Made by a program: the position numbers and the translations under genes. The notes under the pieces are model-generated. The model was not told where the DNA came from and did not search any database. It saw nothing but the letters and a program-made list of their open reading frames with translations. Below, piece after piece: positions 24,153 to 33,095 of a stretch of DNA of 58,778 bases; position 1 is the stretch's first letter; every line of letters begins with the position of its first letter. The DNA comes from a bacterium F11 (lineage in GTDB: Bacteria; Elusimicrobiota; Elusimicrobia; F11): assembly GCA_002176905.1 (NCBI GenBank), contig MSYE01000248.1, positions 1 to 58,778 of the forward strand, given 5' to 3'.

Positions 24153-24698
24153 ATGGGCGGAATTGCTGACACACCATCGAAAGTAGGAAAGAGGGCATCC
24201 TTAAGACAAATTCACATTTGGGGTCTTTTGGTGTGTATTTCTCTTTTATCAACCTTGGCCTGGGGTGACCATTTTATTCATATTGGATCGGTAAACGGAT
24301 TGGATGTTCAAGTCGAATTCATGGGTTATGAGGAACTCTCAGAACGAGGAGAATTTCTCTATGAGAAAGGAGATTCACTCATCTATCGCCTTCGAATAAA
24401 AAATCGAGCCAATCGCGCCTTTTCCCCTATTGAAGTTCAATCTTCCCTTCACTCTGATGGGATTCAATGTAACCCCAAATCATTTTATCCGGGGGAGACC
24501 CTCCCCGGATCATCGGTTTCTCCGGTTCATCAGGCAGCCTTGAGCGCCGGAAACGACTATGAGTACGATGTGAAGTATAACATCCCTTCTGACATATGTT
24601 CTTCAAGTGGCAATCTCAAAGTGAGAATCCAGTTCACCCAATTTGGACGGATTCAATCCTCGTCGCTCATCGCTCCGATTCACTTTCACGTCGATTAG
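24153..24698 (+). CDS. Small secreted protein of unknown function
   Basis: This 181-aa protein has a basic N-terminus and one hydrophobic segment (IWGLLVCISLLSTLAWG, residues ~22-38) typical of a signal peptide, with likely cleavage after AWG. The mature part is rich in beta-prone segments and aromatic residues. It contains two cysteines (C97-like in GIQCNPKSFYPGET and DICSSSG) that could form a disulfide outside the cytoplasm. The overall pattern, with LIYRLRIKNRANRAFSPIEV followed by FYPGETLPGSSVSPV, resembles an Ig-like beta-sandwich of the DUF11/CARDB type, but I do not recognise a family. It is divergent from the giant gene and shares the 23954-24152 spacer. Palindrome A1 follows its stop by 16 bp. 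The start lacks a convincing Shine-Dalgarno; a shorter start is possible. Confidence 0.7.
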   Translation: MGGIADTPSKVGKRASLRQIHIWGLLVCISLLSTLAWGDHFIHIGSVNGLDVQVEFMGYEELSERGEFLYEKGDSLIYRLRIKNRANRAFSPIEVQSSLHSDGIQCNPKSFYPGETLPGSSVSPVHQAALSAGNDYEYDVKYNIPSDICSSSGNLKVRIQFTQFGRIQSSSLIAPIHFHVD

Positions 24699-24713
24699 GG
24701 ATTCCCTCTCCAT

Positions 24714-24811
24714 CTCTCACGCTTTCGCGCTCGCGCTCGCTTTCGATCATTAATTAATCGATCGCGAGCGCGAGCGCGAAAGCGTGAGAGACTGGGAATG
24801 CGTGAGAGATT
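24714..24811. repeat. Palindromic element family A, copy A1
   Basis: A 77-bp near-perfect inverted repeat (24714-24790) has the central motif TCATTAATTAATCGATCG and arms of alternating TTTCGCGCTCGC. A short tail, GGGAATGCGTGAGAGATT, follows. It lies 16 bp past the stop of the upstream gene and could act as its terminator or 3'-end hairpin. Its tail contains the ATG at 24798 that would extend the ABC ATPase. Confidence 0.9.
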
Positions 24812-24866
24812 AAGGGACCTTATACAGCGATTGTCTTTTCACCAAAAAAAGGTCACAATACCCTCC

Positions 24867-25634
24867 ATGGAAGAAACCGCCATTACCATTGATGTAAAGA
24901 ATCTCACCAAATTTTATTCTCACAAACCGCATTCCATTCCGGCTTTGAAAGATATCACCTTTCAAGTTAAGATGGGTGGGATTTGTTGCTTGTTGGGACC
25001 CAATGGTTCGGGAAAAACAACCTTGCTAAAAATTTTGGCTGGGCTTCTGACACCTACCTCAGGCGAGATTTCCATGATGGGTTTTGATCCTTTTGATCAA
25101 CCCCACAAAATTCGCCAACTCATCGGTTGGATGCCAGCGGAAGAAAGAAGTGGATTGTATGGCCGGCTCACCGGAAACCAAAATTTGGAATTCTTTTCTT
25201 CTCTCTATGGGATGAAACCCCAAGACTTGGATCGGCGTTTGGGAAATCTGGGGCTTCTTCTTGGATTCAAAAAGGAATTGGATCAAAAAATGTTGGAGGC
25301 TTCGGCTGGAAACCGTCAGAAATTGGGGTTGGCTCGGGTTCTTCTTCATGATCCCACCCTCCTTCTTTTGGATGAACCTTTCCGAAATTTGGATCCCCAT
25401 ACCGTGCGTCGGTTTCGGCGGCTTCTCAAAGATCATTTGACCCGAAATCAACAAAAAACCGTGATCTTATCAACCCATCAACTCGAAGAAGCCAAACGCG
25501 TGGCGGATAGTTTGATCATTCTTCATCGGGGACGCATTGTGCGAACGCTTTCAGCCTTAGAGATGAAAAAGGAACTCAACAAACATTCTCTCGAGGATTA
25601 CTACATGCGGGTCATTGACAAGGAGCCAGCGTGA
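24867..25634 (+). CDS. ABC transporter ATP-binding protein
   Basis: This 255-aa ATPase powers the adjacent ABC-2 permease; the pair is an exporter of unknown substrate. Visible motifs are Walker A GPNGSGKTT (K50), Walker B LLLLDEP (D169, E170) and H-loop STHQ (H204). The signature is ASAGN (145-149) rather than LSGGQ, a variant seen in some ABC-2 exporters. I prefer ATG 24867 (MEETAITIDVKNL), where homology to ABC domains begins. An upstream in-frame ATG at 24798 would add 23 residues encoded partly by the palindrome A1 tail. The stop overlaps the start of the permease gene, so the two are translationally coupled. Confidence 0.92.
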   Translation: MEETAITIDVKNLTKFYSHKPHSIPALKDITFQVKMGGICCLLGPNGSGKTTLLKILAGLLTPTSGEISMMGFDPFDQPHKIRQLIGWMPAEERSGLYGRLTGNQNLEFFSSLYGMKPQDLDRRLGNLGLLLGFKKELDQKMLEASAGNRQKLGLARVLLHDPTLLLLDEPFRNLDPHTVRRFRRLLKDHLTRNQQKTVILSTHQLEEAKRVADSLIILHRGRIVRTLSALEMKKELNKHSLEDYYMRVIDKEPA

Positions 25635-26440
25635 TCCTCAAAACCCTTTGGGCTTTTTTCCTTCGTGATTTTCGCCAAACTTTAAGTTACAAGTTTGCCT
25701 TTGTTTTGGAATTGGCGAGCATTTTCTTTAATGCCGCCACCTTTTATTTTGTTGCCAAGTTGTTTGATACCGCCGCGCCTCCTCAGCTCGGCGCTTATGG
25801 AGGTCACTATTTTCCTTTTGTCTTGATTGGAATTGCGTTTTCCACTTACCAGGCCATTGGACTAACCGCTTTCTCACAAAACCTACGAGAAGAGCAATAC
25901 ATTGGAACCCTTGAGTCGATTATGGTTACCCCCATCCGCATCTCAACTTTCCTAACCGGTTCTGCCTTGTGGGACTTTGCTTATGCCACGCTGGAGGTCA
26001 TGTTCTATTTTGTTATTTCGTTTCTCGTTTTCGGATTGACTCTTCCCAATGCCAATCTCATCTCTGCCTTTTTCTCCATAATCCTCACCTTAACCACCTT
26101 TATGGGACTGGGAATTTTATCAGCTGCGTTTATATTGCGGTTCAAGCGGGGAAATCCCGTTACATGGTTGATCGCCACCAGCAGCGAACTTCTTGGAGGA
26201 GTTTACTTTCCTATTGAAATTCTTCCTGCTTGGCTAAAAGCCATATCCGAATGGGTCCCGATGACCCACGCGTTGCAAGCCCTGCGGTTGAGTCTCCTAT
26301 CAAATGCCAACTTGGCTGAGATTGGAATCCATCTTCTCTTTTTAATCGGATTTACGATTGTGATTTGGCCGATTGGCATCATCGCCTTCTCCCTCTCCCT
26401 CCAACGCTCGCAAGCGGATGGGAGTTTGGGGCATTATTGA
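25631..26440 (+). CDS. ABC-2 type transporter permease
   Basis: This 269-aa integral membrane protein has about six hydrophobic helices. The GTG start at 25631 overlaps the ATPase stop (GTGA). The segment GGVYFPIEILPAWLKAISEW followed by VPMTHALQALR is the typical ABC-2 permease signature between the last helices (family of drug, polysaccharide and Nod-factor exporters). It functions as the membrane half of the exporter with the preceding gene. The substrate cannot be told from sequence. Palindrome A2 begins immediately after its stop. Confidence 0.9.
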   Translation: MILKTLWAFFLRDFRQTLSYKFAFVLELASIFFNAATFYFVAKLFDTAAPPQLGAYGGHYFPFVLIGIAFSTYQAIGLTAFSQNLREEQYIGTLESIMVTPIRISTFLTGSALWDFAYATLEVMFYFVISFLVFGLTLPNANLISAFFSIILTLTTFMGLGILSAAFILRFKRGNPVTWLIATSSELLGGVYFPIEILPAWLKAISEWVPMTHALQALRLSLLSNANLAEIGIHLLFLIGFTIVIWPIGIIAFSLSLQRSQADGSLGHY

Positions 26441-26442
26441 TA

Positions 26443-26524
26443 ATCTCTCACGCATTCGCGCTCGCGCTCGCTTTCGATCATTAATTAATCGATCGCGAGC
26501 GCGAATGCGTGAGCGTGAGAGATT
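26443..26524. repeat. Palindromic element family A, copy A2
   Basis: Same arms and centre as A1, with one GCATTCGCG variant in the arm. It fills the gap between two convergent genes, the ABC permease (stop 26440) and the cyclase (stop 26548). That is the expected place for a bidirectional terminator. Confidence 0.9.
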
Positions 26525-26547
26525 AAGAAACCGTGAGCTATCGGGGT

Positions 26548-28569
26548 CTACTTCGTCTTCATCACCCATACCCCATCCCATTGGGATGGAGGTGGGGAAA
26601 TGGTGAACTGGCGGGCCCGTTCCAAGTAAACACGGGTTAGAGGATCGTTGGGGATAAAATCCAAGACTTCTTGAAAACCATGAAGGGCATCATCAAATTC
26701 GCGCTCCCGGTAGAGATGAAGAGCATCGTGGTAGAGTTTTCGCCCTTTGTTAAATTGCTCATCTAATTTTCCCCGCCGAGAAAGAAGCTCAAAAACTTTA
26801 ATGGGTTTGACTTTCCCTTTGACACGAATCAAATCCATATCACGGGCTTCGATGTCCTCTTTTGCTGACTCAAATGTTCGTTCCGAAATCATAATGTGAG
26901 AATGGTATTGCTTGTTGGCCCCCTCCAACCGAGAGGCCAAATTTACAGAGTCCCCCATAACGGTGTAATCAAAACGGTCCATTGATCCCATGTTGCCTAC
27001 CACCGCATTTCCGGTGTTGATTCCCACCCGGCAATCAATACTGGGAAGTCCCTTGGCTTGAAAAGACTTGTTGAGCTCTGGTAAGGCTTCAATACATTCC
27101 AATCCGGCCAAACACGCCAATGTGGCATGATTGGGCTGAACCGCAGGGGCATTCCAAAAGGCCATGATGCAGTCGCCAATGTATTTGTTGATTAGACCCT
27201 GCTGCTTCAAAATGACATTGCTAAACTTGGTCAAACACTGATTCATGACTTCCACCAATTGGGTGGGAGCCAAGGCCTCAGACATGGTTGTGAACCCCGC
27301 GATGTCGAGAAAGAAGATGGTCACTTCCCGTTCTTCGCCTCCCAACTTTAATTTACTGGGATCTTTGGTGATAATCTCAATCACTTTTGGTGAAAGATAT
27401 TGTTTAAAACTTCCTTTGATCTTCCTTTTTTCCTTCTCTTCAATTACAAGATGGTAAAAGATGAGGGCTCCATAACAACCCAAGGCTGTGATGAGGGGTG
27501 GAACAATATGAACAACCAGTTGTTGGGTAGAGAAAAGCCATAGAGAAAAACCCACGCCTCCTCCCACCACAACAAAAAAGCTGACCAATTTTATCCAGGT
27601 CGATTGCCGGGGAATATAAAAACCGAACAAAAGTCCCACCAATATCACAAAAAGAAAGGTCCAATAACTTTCGATCTCTCGAATCCAATTCTTATTGATG
27701 AGATTGTCGACAATATTGGCATGAACAAAGACTCCGGGAAATTTGGATACAAATGGAATGGCTTTCATATCAAACAAAGCCGCTGCGGTAGCCCCAACAA
27801 ACACGATCTTTCCATTAAAAAGGGAAGAAAGATCTTTGTCTCCAGTGAGAATATCCACATAGGAATGTTGGGAATAATTATTCTTATAACGGGGATCAGC
27901 AAAATTGACAAAAAGCTCATTTTTCGACAAGGAAAGGTCGTTGTCGATCATTCCGGGAAGCTGAGGGATCACCTCCTCAAAGGTTTTCCCCTCACTTAAA
28001 CAATAGGTTGCCACGCCCAAGCTTGGCAAGAGATCTTCTCCCTCAATCGCATAAAGTTTGGTGCGACGGGTTACACCATCATGATCGGGATTTAGGTTCA
28101 CAAATCCAACATAGGAACTGCTTTCATTAAGACCTTGATAGGGATACGCGACGTTTTTGCCAATGTGATTCTCATCAATTTCATTCTTAAAGAAAAAAGC
28201 CGACACAACAACGCCTGAGTTCCCCACTGTCTCAGCCAATATTTCATCGGATTTCTGATTGGTCATATCAGGTTCGGTAAAGAGGGTATCGAAGGCTATT
28301 GCTTTGGCTCCCGCTTTTTCAAGACGACGAACCAATTTGGCATGGGTTGCTCTGGGCCAAGGCCACCGACCCAACTTCTCAATGGATTTTTCATCGATGA
28401 CAACAACGGAAATATTCTTCTGAAGGGGTCGGTTGCCTCTCATCTGAAACCGAAAGTCAACCGCCTTTAACTCCAAAGAATCAAATCCCCCAAAGGTGTA
28501 GAATCCCAACACCCAAAAGGTGACAACCAAGCAAAGCAAGAAACTGCGGGTAAGATGTTTTTTGACCAT
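26548..28569 (-). CDS. CHASE2-domain adenylate cyclase (class III)
   Basis: This 673-aa membrane sensor is predicted to make cAMP in response to an extracytoplasmic signal. Residues ~9-29 are a first helix. Residues ~30-310 form a CHASE2 domain (LKAVDFRFQMRG, VVVIDEKSIEKLGRWPWPR, FDTLFTEPD). Three further helices follow (~320-390), then the cyclase domain (~410-600). Metal-binding aspartates are D422 (FFLDIAGF) and D466 (GDCIMAFW). Base-recognition residues are K462 and T536, the K/T pair of many bacterial adenylate cyclases. The transition-state residues N543 and R547 are in DSVNLASR. A short TPR-like tail (FNKGRKLYHDALHLYREREF) ends the protein. It starts one base after the UDP-xylose synthase stop, so it is probably the last gene of that operon. 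Confidence 0.95.
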   Translation of the reverse strand: MVKKHLTRSFLLCLVVTFWVLGFYTFGGFDSLELKAVDFRFQMRGNRPLQKNISVVVIDEKSIEKLGRWPWPRATHAKLVRRLEKAGAKAIAFDTLFTEPDMTNQKSDEILAETVGNSGVVVSAFFFKNEIDENHIGKNVAYPYQGLNESSSYVGFVNLNPDHDGVTRRTKLYAIEGEDLLPSLGVATYCLSEGKTFEEVIPQLPGMIDNDLSLSKNELFVNFADPRYKNNYSQHSYVDILTGDKDLSSLFNGKIVFVGATAAALFDMKAIPFVSKFPGVFVHANIVDNLINKNWIREIESYWTFLFVILVGLLFGFYIPRQSTWIKLVSFFVVVGGGVGFSLWLFSTQQLVVHIVPPLITALGCYGALIFYHLVIEEKEKRKIKGSFKQYLSPKVIEIITKDPSKLKLGGEEREVTIFFLDIAGFTTMSEALAPTQLVEVMNQCLTKFSNVILKQQGLINKYIGDCIMAFWNAPAVQPNHATLACLAGLECIEALPELNKSFQAKGLPSIDCRVGINTGNAVVGNMGSMDRFDYTVMGDSVNLASRLEGANKQYHSHIMISERTFESAKEDIEARDMDLIRVKGKVKPIKVFELLSRRGKLDEQFNKGRKLYHDALHLYREREFDDALHGFQEVLDFIPNDPLTRVYLERARQFTISPPPSQWDGVWVMKTK

Positions 28570-29514
28570 TTAGCCTCGCCTAAACCAATCAATAGTCCTT
28601 TTTAACCCCTCTTCGGGAGAAATGCGAGGGGTCCACTTGATTTTTTTCCGGGCGAGACGGATGTCGGGTTGACGGATTTTGGGATCATCGGTGGGCAAAG
28701 GTTTTTTCAAAATTTTGGAACGGCTTCGACAAAGCTTGATGATGAGTTTGGCCATGGCCTCGACGGTCATTTCCTTGGGATTTCCGATATTAATGGGGCC
28801 TATCACATTTGATACGAGAAGACGGAGCAATCCTTCAACCTGATCTTCAATGTAACAAAAGGATCGGGTTTGCTTTCCGTTCCCAAAAACTGGTACTGGT
28901 TTGTTTTTGAGGGCTTGGGTGATAAAGGCGGGAATGGCCCGGCCATCCCTGGGTCTCATGCGGGGACCATAGGTGTTAAAAATACGGGCAATCCGAATCG
29001 GAACCTGATGCACATGATGATAGGCCATGGTCAAGGCTTCGGCATAGCGCTTGGCCTCATCATAGACACCCCTTGGTCCAACCGGATTCACATTGCCCCA
29101 ATAGGTCTCTGGTTGTGGATGGACTTTGGGATCCCCATAAACTTCCGATGTTGAGGCCAAAAGGAACCGGGCTCCTTTGTGCTTGGCCAATCCCAACATT
29201 TTGTGGGTTCCAAGAGCCCCCACTTTTAAGGTTTGGATGGGATATTCAAGATAATCGATGGGACTGGCCGGGCTCGCAAAATGCAGAACCGCATACAACG
29301 GATGACTCAGATACAAATCGGTTGTCACGTTGTGCCTAACGAATTCAAATCGGGGATGCCCAATCAGATGAGACACGTTTTTCACATTACCGGTCAACAA
29401 ATTGTCCACGCACTTTACATGGGCCCCCAATCGGATCAGCCGATCACATAGGTGACTACCAATAAATCCAGCGCCACCGGTAACAAGAATGTGTTTGTTT
29501 TTAAGAATACGCAT
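28570..29514 (-). CDS. uxs: UDP-glucuronate decarboxylase (UDP-xylose synthase)
   Basis: This 314-aa short-chain dehydrogenase-type enzyme converts UDP-glucuronate to UDP-xylose using bound NAD, supplying a sugar for envelope polysaccharide or glycoprotein. The NAD-binding motif GGAGFIGSH lies near residue 13. The catalytic segment [20 protein letters not shown] then [18 protein letters not shown] carries the YxxxK pair and is diagnostic for UXS rather than a general epimerase. [11 protein letters not shown] and [16 protein letters not shown] also fit. I chose ATG 29514: CAGGA lies upstream at proper spacing and the protein begins [14 protein letters not shown]. The longer open frame to 29658 overlaps tadC. 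Confidence 0.93.
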   Translation of the reverse strand: MRILKNKHILVTGGAGFIGSHLCDRLIRLGAHVKCVDNLLTGNVKNVSHLIGHPRFEFVRHNVTTDLYLSHPLYAVLHFASPASPIDYLEYPIQTLKVGALGTHKMLGLAKHKGARFLLASTSEVYGDPKVHPQPETYWGNVNPVGPRGVYDEAKRYAEALTMAYHHVHQVPIRIARIFNTYGPRMRPRDGRAIPAFITQALKNKPVPVFGNGKQTRSFCYIEDQVEGLLRLLVSNVIGPINIGNPKEMTVEAMAKLIIKLCRSRSKILKKPLPTDDPKIRQPDIRLARKKIKWTPRISPEEGLKRTIDWFRRG

Positions 29515-29533
29515 TTTTTTGTCCTGAGATGAA

Positions 29534-30274
29534 TTATAAACCGTTTTGAAGATAATAAATATACAAAGAACCAAAAAGTACCAAAAAAAGTGAAGGGAAG
29601 ATAAAGACCAATATGGGCAGGAGTATCCGGATGGGCGCTGATTGTGCCCTTTTCTCAAGCGTCAATCGAATCAAGGTTCGACAGGAATCAGCCTGCTCAA
29701 AGAGCATCTCGTGGATGGCCAAACCTTTGCTGAGAGATTGGCGTAACAAAACCAAAATTCCTGAGAGATGAGAATCATTCCAACGTATGGCAAGGTCCTG
29801 TAGAGAATTGTCTTTTGAATGGCCGATTTCGAATTCTCTACGGGTTTGAATCAGATCATTCTTAAGCAACCCCTTTGGAAGGTGATCGAGAGAAAATCCC
29901 CAAGCAGCATCAAAGGAAACCCCAGCAGAAAGGGCCACTCCCAAAAGATCAAGAAATGCAGGCATGGTTTTTAACCTCTGCCATTGGACTCTTCTCTTTT
30001 TTTCCTTAATCGAAAGGGCGGAAACTCCCAATCCAAAAAAAGCGCCAACGATTCCTGATTTCCAGGATGGAACAAGAGCCAAACCCATTCCAGCTCCCAT
30101 TGTTATCCCGATAAGATAAGGACGCCAACGGGCAAGGGCCGTTTTCACCTGAGTTGTCTTGGTAAGGTATTCTTTCATATTGGTCTTCAGTTTGTGTTCC
30201 TCATAAAGATTGATTCCCGCCTCCACACCAAATCCCATGCAAAGACCCACCAAAATCAGGTTCACCGCCATCAT
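29534..30274 (-). CDS. tadC: Tad pilus assembly membrane protein TadC
   Basis: This 246-aa T2SSF-family inner-membrane protein works with TadB as the platform for the TadA motor in assembly of Flp-type pili. Helices lie at the N-terminus, around residues 50-85 and at the C-terminus ([20 protein letters not shown]). The cytoplasmic helical domain is [20 protein letters not shown] through [20 protein letters not shown]. The start overlaps the tadB stop by four bases (ATGA). Confidence 0.88.
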   Translation of the reverse strand: MMAVNLILVGLCMGFGVEAGINLYEEHKLKTNMKEYLTKTTQVKTALARWRPYLIGITMGAGMGLALVPSWKSGIVGAFFGLGVSALSIKEKKRRVQWQRLKTMPAFLDLLGVALSAGVSFDAAWGFSLDHLPKGLLKNDLIQTRREFEIGHSKDNSLQDLAIRWNDSHLSGILVLLRQSLSKGLAIHEMLFEQADSCRTLIRLTLEKRAQSAPIRILLPILVFIFPSLFLVLFGSLYIYYLQNGL

Positions 30275-30945
30275 GAGAGATCCACCCGGGCCAGTCTATA
30301 CACCACAATAAGGCCAATTCCCACCATCACAACCACACCTCCCAAAAGAATCCAACCAGCTTTTGTTTCAAAGAGGGGTTTAAAAAGATCCGGCGAAAAT
30401 ATCGACATCAAAAAAAGAAAACCAAAGGGAGACAATCCCACCACCCAAGCAGTCCATTTTCCCTGAAGGGTAAGAACTTTAACTTTTTCTTTCATTTCAA
30501 GATCCTTTCTTAAATGAAGGGCCATCCGTTTTAATAAAGATGCGGTTTTCCCCCCTGTCTGTTGAGACATCAACAACAATCCTTGTACCGAAGAGAGAAA
30601 GGGGTCTGAAAAAAGAAGACGGACTTTTTGTTCATAAGGAAGCCATTCCCCCTCCTGGCCCATCAATTTCCTTAGTGACAGACCCAAAGGGGGTGGCGTT
30701 TCTCTGAAGAGAAGTTCCACTGCCTGATGGGAATTGAGACCGGCCTTAAGAGCCCCTGCCAACAACAATAGGGCATCAGGCCATTGGTCAATGACCTTCT
30801 CTGATTTTGCTCTCTGGTGAAAAAGGGAGCCTTTCTTCATGAGATATACCTTTAACGATCCAATCCACGGGCATGAGAAAAACAAATCAACCAAAAAGAA
30901 GACAGACAGAAAACCTGTTATCAACAATAACAACATCTCAATCAT
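30271..30945 (-). CDS. tadB: Tad pilus assembly membrane protein TadB
   Basis: This 224-aa T2SSF-family protein has one N-terminal helix, a cytoplasmic helical domain (LLLLAGALKAGLNSHQAVEL; LLLMSQQTGGKTASLLKRMA) and two C-terminal helices. It is shorter than many TadB proteins (~300 aa), with a reduced N-terminal part. The start overlaps the tadA stop by four bases (ATGA). Confidence 0.88.
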   Translation of the reverse strand: MIEMLLLLITGFLSVFFLVDLFFSCPWIGSLKVYLMKKGSLFHQRAKSEKVIDQWPDALLLLAGALKAGLNSHQAVELLFRETPPPLGLSLRKLMGQEGEWLPYEQKVRLLFSDPFLSSVQGLLLMSQQTGGKTASLLKRMALHLRKDLEMKEKVKVLTLQGKWTAWVVGLSPFGFLFLMSIFSPDLFKPLFETKAGWILLGGVVVMVGIGLIVVYRLARVDLS

Positions 30946-32681
30946 ACGTCCCTTCGATCTCGGATGGCGTCAAGAACAAGTTTTCCCTCTTTGAGATGCA
31001 CATTCACTATCTGTTCAAGTCGTCTCCCAGTTGGTGTTCGCTTCAAATAAACAATCGCATCAAGAGCCGATCCCATTTGTTGGCGAACCACCTCAACCGG
31101 CCAATGCGGGGCGCCCATGAGCACAAGTGATTCCAATCGTTCCAAGACTTCTTCAGCCGAATTGGCGTGCAAGGTGGTCATTGATCCATCGTGTCCGGTG
31201 TTCATGGCTTGGAGCATGGGGATCACCTCTTCTCCTCGACATTCACCAATAATCAACCGGTCTGGCCTCATCCGAAGGGCATTGATCACAAGATCTTTCA
31301 AATTGATTTCCCCCTCCCCTTCGACATTGGACATCCTGGTTTCGAAACGAACCTGGTGAGGTTTCTTTAACTGAAGTTCGGCTGTATCTTCAAGGGTGAT
31401 GATGCGTTCCTCCTCATTAATATAGGAAGCCATGATATTGAGGAGTGTGGTCTTCCCAGAACCAGAATTGCCCGCAATCACAATATTCTTTCTTCTTTGA
31501 ATCAACTTCTTCAACAATTCCACCTCATCGGCAGTTACGGATCGCCTCTGAAGAAGATCAGCAAAGGAGTTGATATCGGGATGAAATCGGCGAATCGTCA
31601 GGACAGGCCCTTGGAGAGAAATCGGGGGAAGAACAATATTGGCACGGGATCCATCTGGTAGACGTAGGTCGCAAAGAGGTGAAGCATAGTCCACACGACG
31701 GCCCACCTGACCCACCATGCGATCCAAGACAGTTCGAAATTGTGTTTCATTTTTAAATGAGACAGAACTTTTTATTATTTTTCCTTCTTTTTCCACAAAG
31801 ATGTCCTCTTTTGTGTTCACCATAATTTCGGTGAGCGATGAATCATGAAAAAAATCTGCCAAGGGACCAAATCCCAATATATGATCTTCTAACCGTTTCC
31901 GAAGGGATTCCAGCTGTGAAGCGGACAAATGGATACGGGGTGTTTCCCAAAGAATTTTCTGCAACTCTTTTTCAATAACGTCCTTTAATCCTTTTTCATC
32001 CAACGATGAGGTCATATTGGTTTGTTGGACTCTGTCCCAAAATTGAAGCAAGCATTTCTCTTCCGTTTCTTTTAGCCATTGCGTGATATCTTCATTATTA
32101 TTCTTTTGGTCATATTGGCTCTCTCTCCTCTTCTCCCAACAATGGGTTGAAACCTTCTGGATCTCTTTGACTGTTTTAGATCTTGGGAACCGGTCCTTTA
32201 AGAAGGCTCTGTGGTGTTCGGCATCAAGCAACAGATCAGGTTCAAACGGGATAACAAAATGGGGATTTCCCATCTCTTCTTTTATGAGGGAGGAGGGTAG
32301 CTCTCTTTTCAGCCCTGTCTCAAACCGAAGAAGACAAATTCTCTCCTTGGGAACTCCCGCCATCACCGCCTTACCAATAAATTTTCGGGCAGAAAGAAGA
32401 TCTCCAAGTGTCGAGGTAAATCCAACAATAAGGTGAGATGAAAAATCCATTGAAGAAGACGCATCGAGCAAATGAATCTTTAGGGTTTCCTTTTTAGATG
32501 TCGATGGCAGCGTTTCGGGATAAAGATTTGAAATAAAATCATGCGTAAGATTCCGCCCTGAAGGAACCAGTTGGATGTCCTCCTCTTTTTCTTGTAACAA
32601 ACCAAGAAGGGTCACAACAAAATGAGAAAATGTGAGGCTCGCCCGCGAAGGCGGAAACACCCCAATAGAGTATGTTTTCAT
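30942..32681 (-). CDS. tadA: Fused TadZ-like/TadA secretion ATPase
   Basis: This 579-aa protein drives Tad pilus assembly. Residues ~190-579 are a complete TadA/CpaF ATPase: GFGPLADFF, Walker A AGNSGSGKTTLL (K410), Walker B-like RPDRLIIGECRGEE and the His box GHDGSMTTLHANS. Residues 1-~185 look like a degenerate MinD/ParA-type TadZ domain. The region IGVFPPSRASLTFSHFVVTL sits where the P-loop belongs but lacks it. SSHLIVGFTSTLGDLLSARK followed by GVPKERICLLRF matches the C-terminal half of that fold. TadZ normally is a separate polar-targeting protein, so this is either a fusion or a TadA with a TadZ-like extension. The N-terminal assignment is an inference. Confidence 0.9.
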   Translation of the reverse strand: MKTYSIGVFPPSRASLTFSHFVVTLLGLLQEKEEDIQLVPSGRNLTHDFISNLYPETLPSTSKKETLKIHLLDASSSMDFSSHLIVGFTSTLGDLLSARKFIGKAVMAGVPKERICLLRFETGLKRELPSSLIKEEMGNPHFVIPFEPDLLLDAEHHRAFLKDRFPRSKTVKEIQKVSTHCWEKRRESQYDQKNNNEDITQWLKETEEKCLLQFWDRVQQTNMTSSLDEKGLKDVIEKELQKILWETPRIHLSASQLESLRKRLEDHILGFGPLADFFHDSSLTEIMVNTKEDIFVEKEGKIIKSSVSFKNETQFRTVLDRMVGQVGRRVDYASPLCDLRLPDGSRANIVLPPISLQGPVLTIRRFHPDINSFADLLQRRSVTADEVELLKKLIQRRKNIVIAGNSGSGKTTLLNIMASYINEEERIITLEDTAELQLKKPHQVRFETRMSNVEGEGEINLKDLVINALRMRPDRLIIGECRGEEVIPMLQAMNTGHDGSMTTLHANSAEEVLERLESLVLMGAPHWPVEVVRQQMGSALDAIVYLKRTPTGRRLEQIVNVHLKEGKLVLDAIRDRRDV

Positions 32682-32749
32682 AAGGATTATTATCGAAGAG
32701 AGAGTGAAGGAAGGGAATTAGAGGGGGAAGGGGATCTCTTTGTTGTTGT

Positions 32750-33088
32750 TCACTGTTTGGCTTTTCCCTTTTCCTCCTGTACTTGTTTTCTATAAAGAGA
32801 GACCGAATGGTTATACTTCTGATTTTGAACCTGGATGGTTGTCATATGGCTCTCAATGCTCGAGAGCCATTTTTGGAGAGCCAATGTGGCAATGACACAA
32901 ACCACAAATCCAAAAACGAGGAGAAGTCGATTCCTTCTTATTTGGCTTAATATACTTCCTTTCCCTCTGTTGTTGATGACCTTGTAACAATAGAAACAAC
33001 AATAGGCCGTAGTGGGAACCTTCTTAAAACAATGAGGGCACACAACCATGTCTTTGACCAGGTCATCAATTGAATACCAATGTCCCAT
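32750..33088 (-). CDS. Zinc-ribbon, single-helix membrane protein
   Basis: This 112-aa protein has a Cys4 zinc-ribbon at the N-terminus (CPHC at ~18-21 and CFYC near 31-34, with an additional adjacent C). One transmembrane helix follows (LLLVFGFVVCVIATLAL), then a coiled-coil-like tail. The ribbon should be cytoplasmic. It sits between cpaB and tadA in the same direction, so a role tied to the pilus machine is likely, but I know no Tad component with this layout. Confidence 0.8.
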   Translation of the reverse strand: MGHWYSIDDLVKDMVVCPHCFKKVPTTAYCCFYCYKVINNRGKGSILSQIRRNRLLLVFGFVVCVIATLALQKWLSSIESHMTTIQVQNQKYNHSVSLYRKQVQEEKGKAKQ

Positions 33089-33095
33089 TTTTCAT

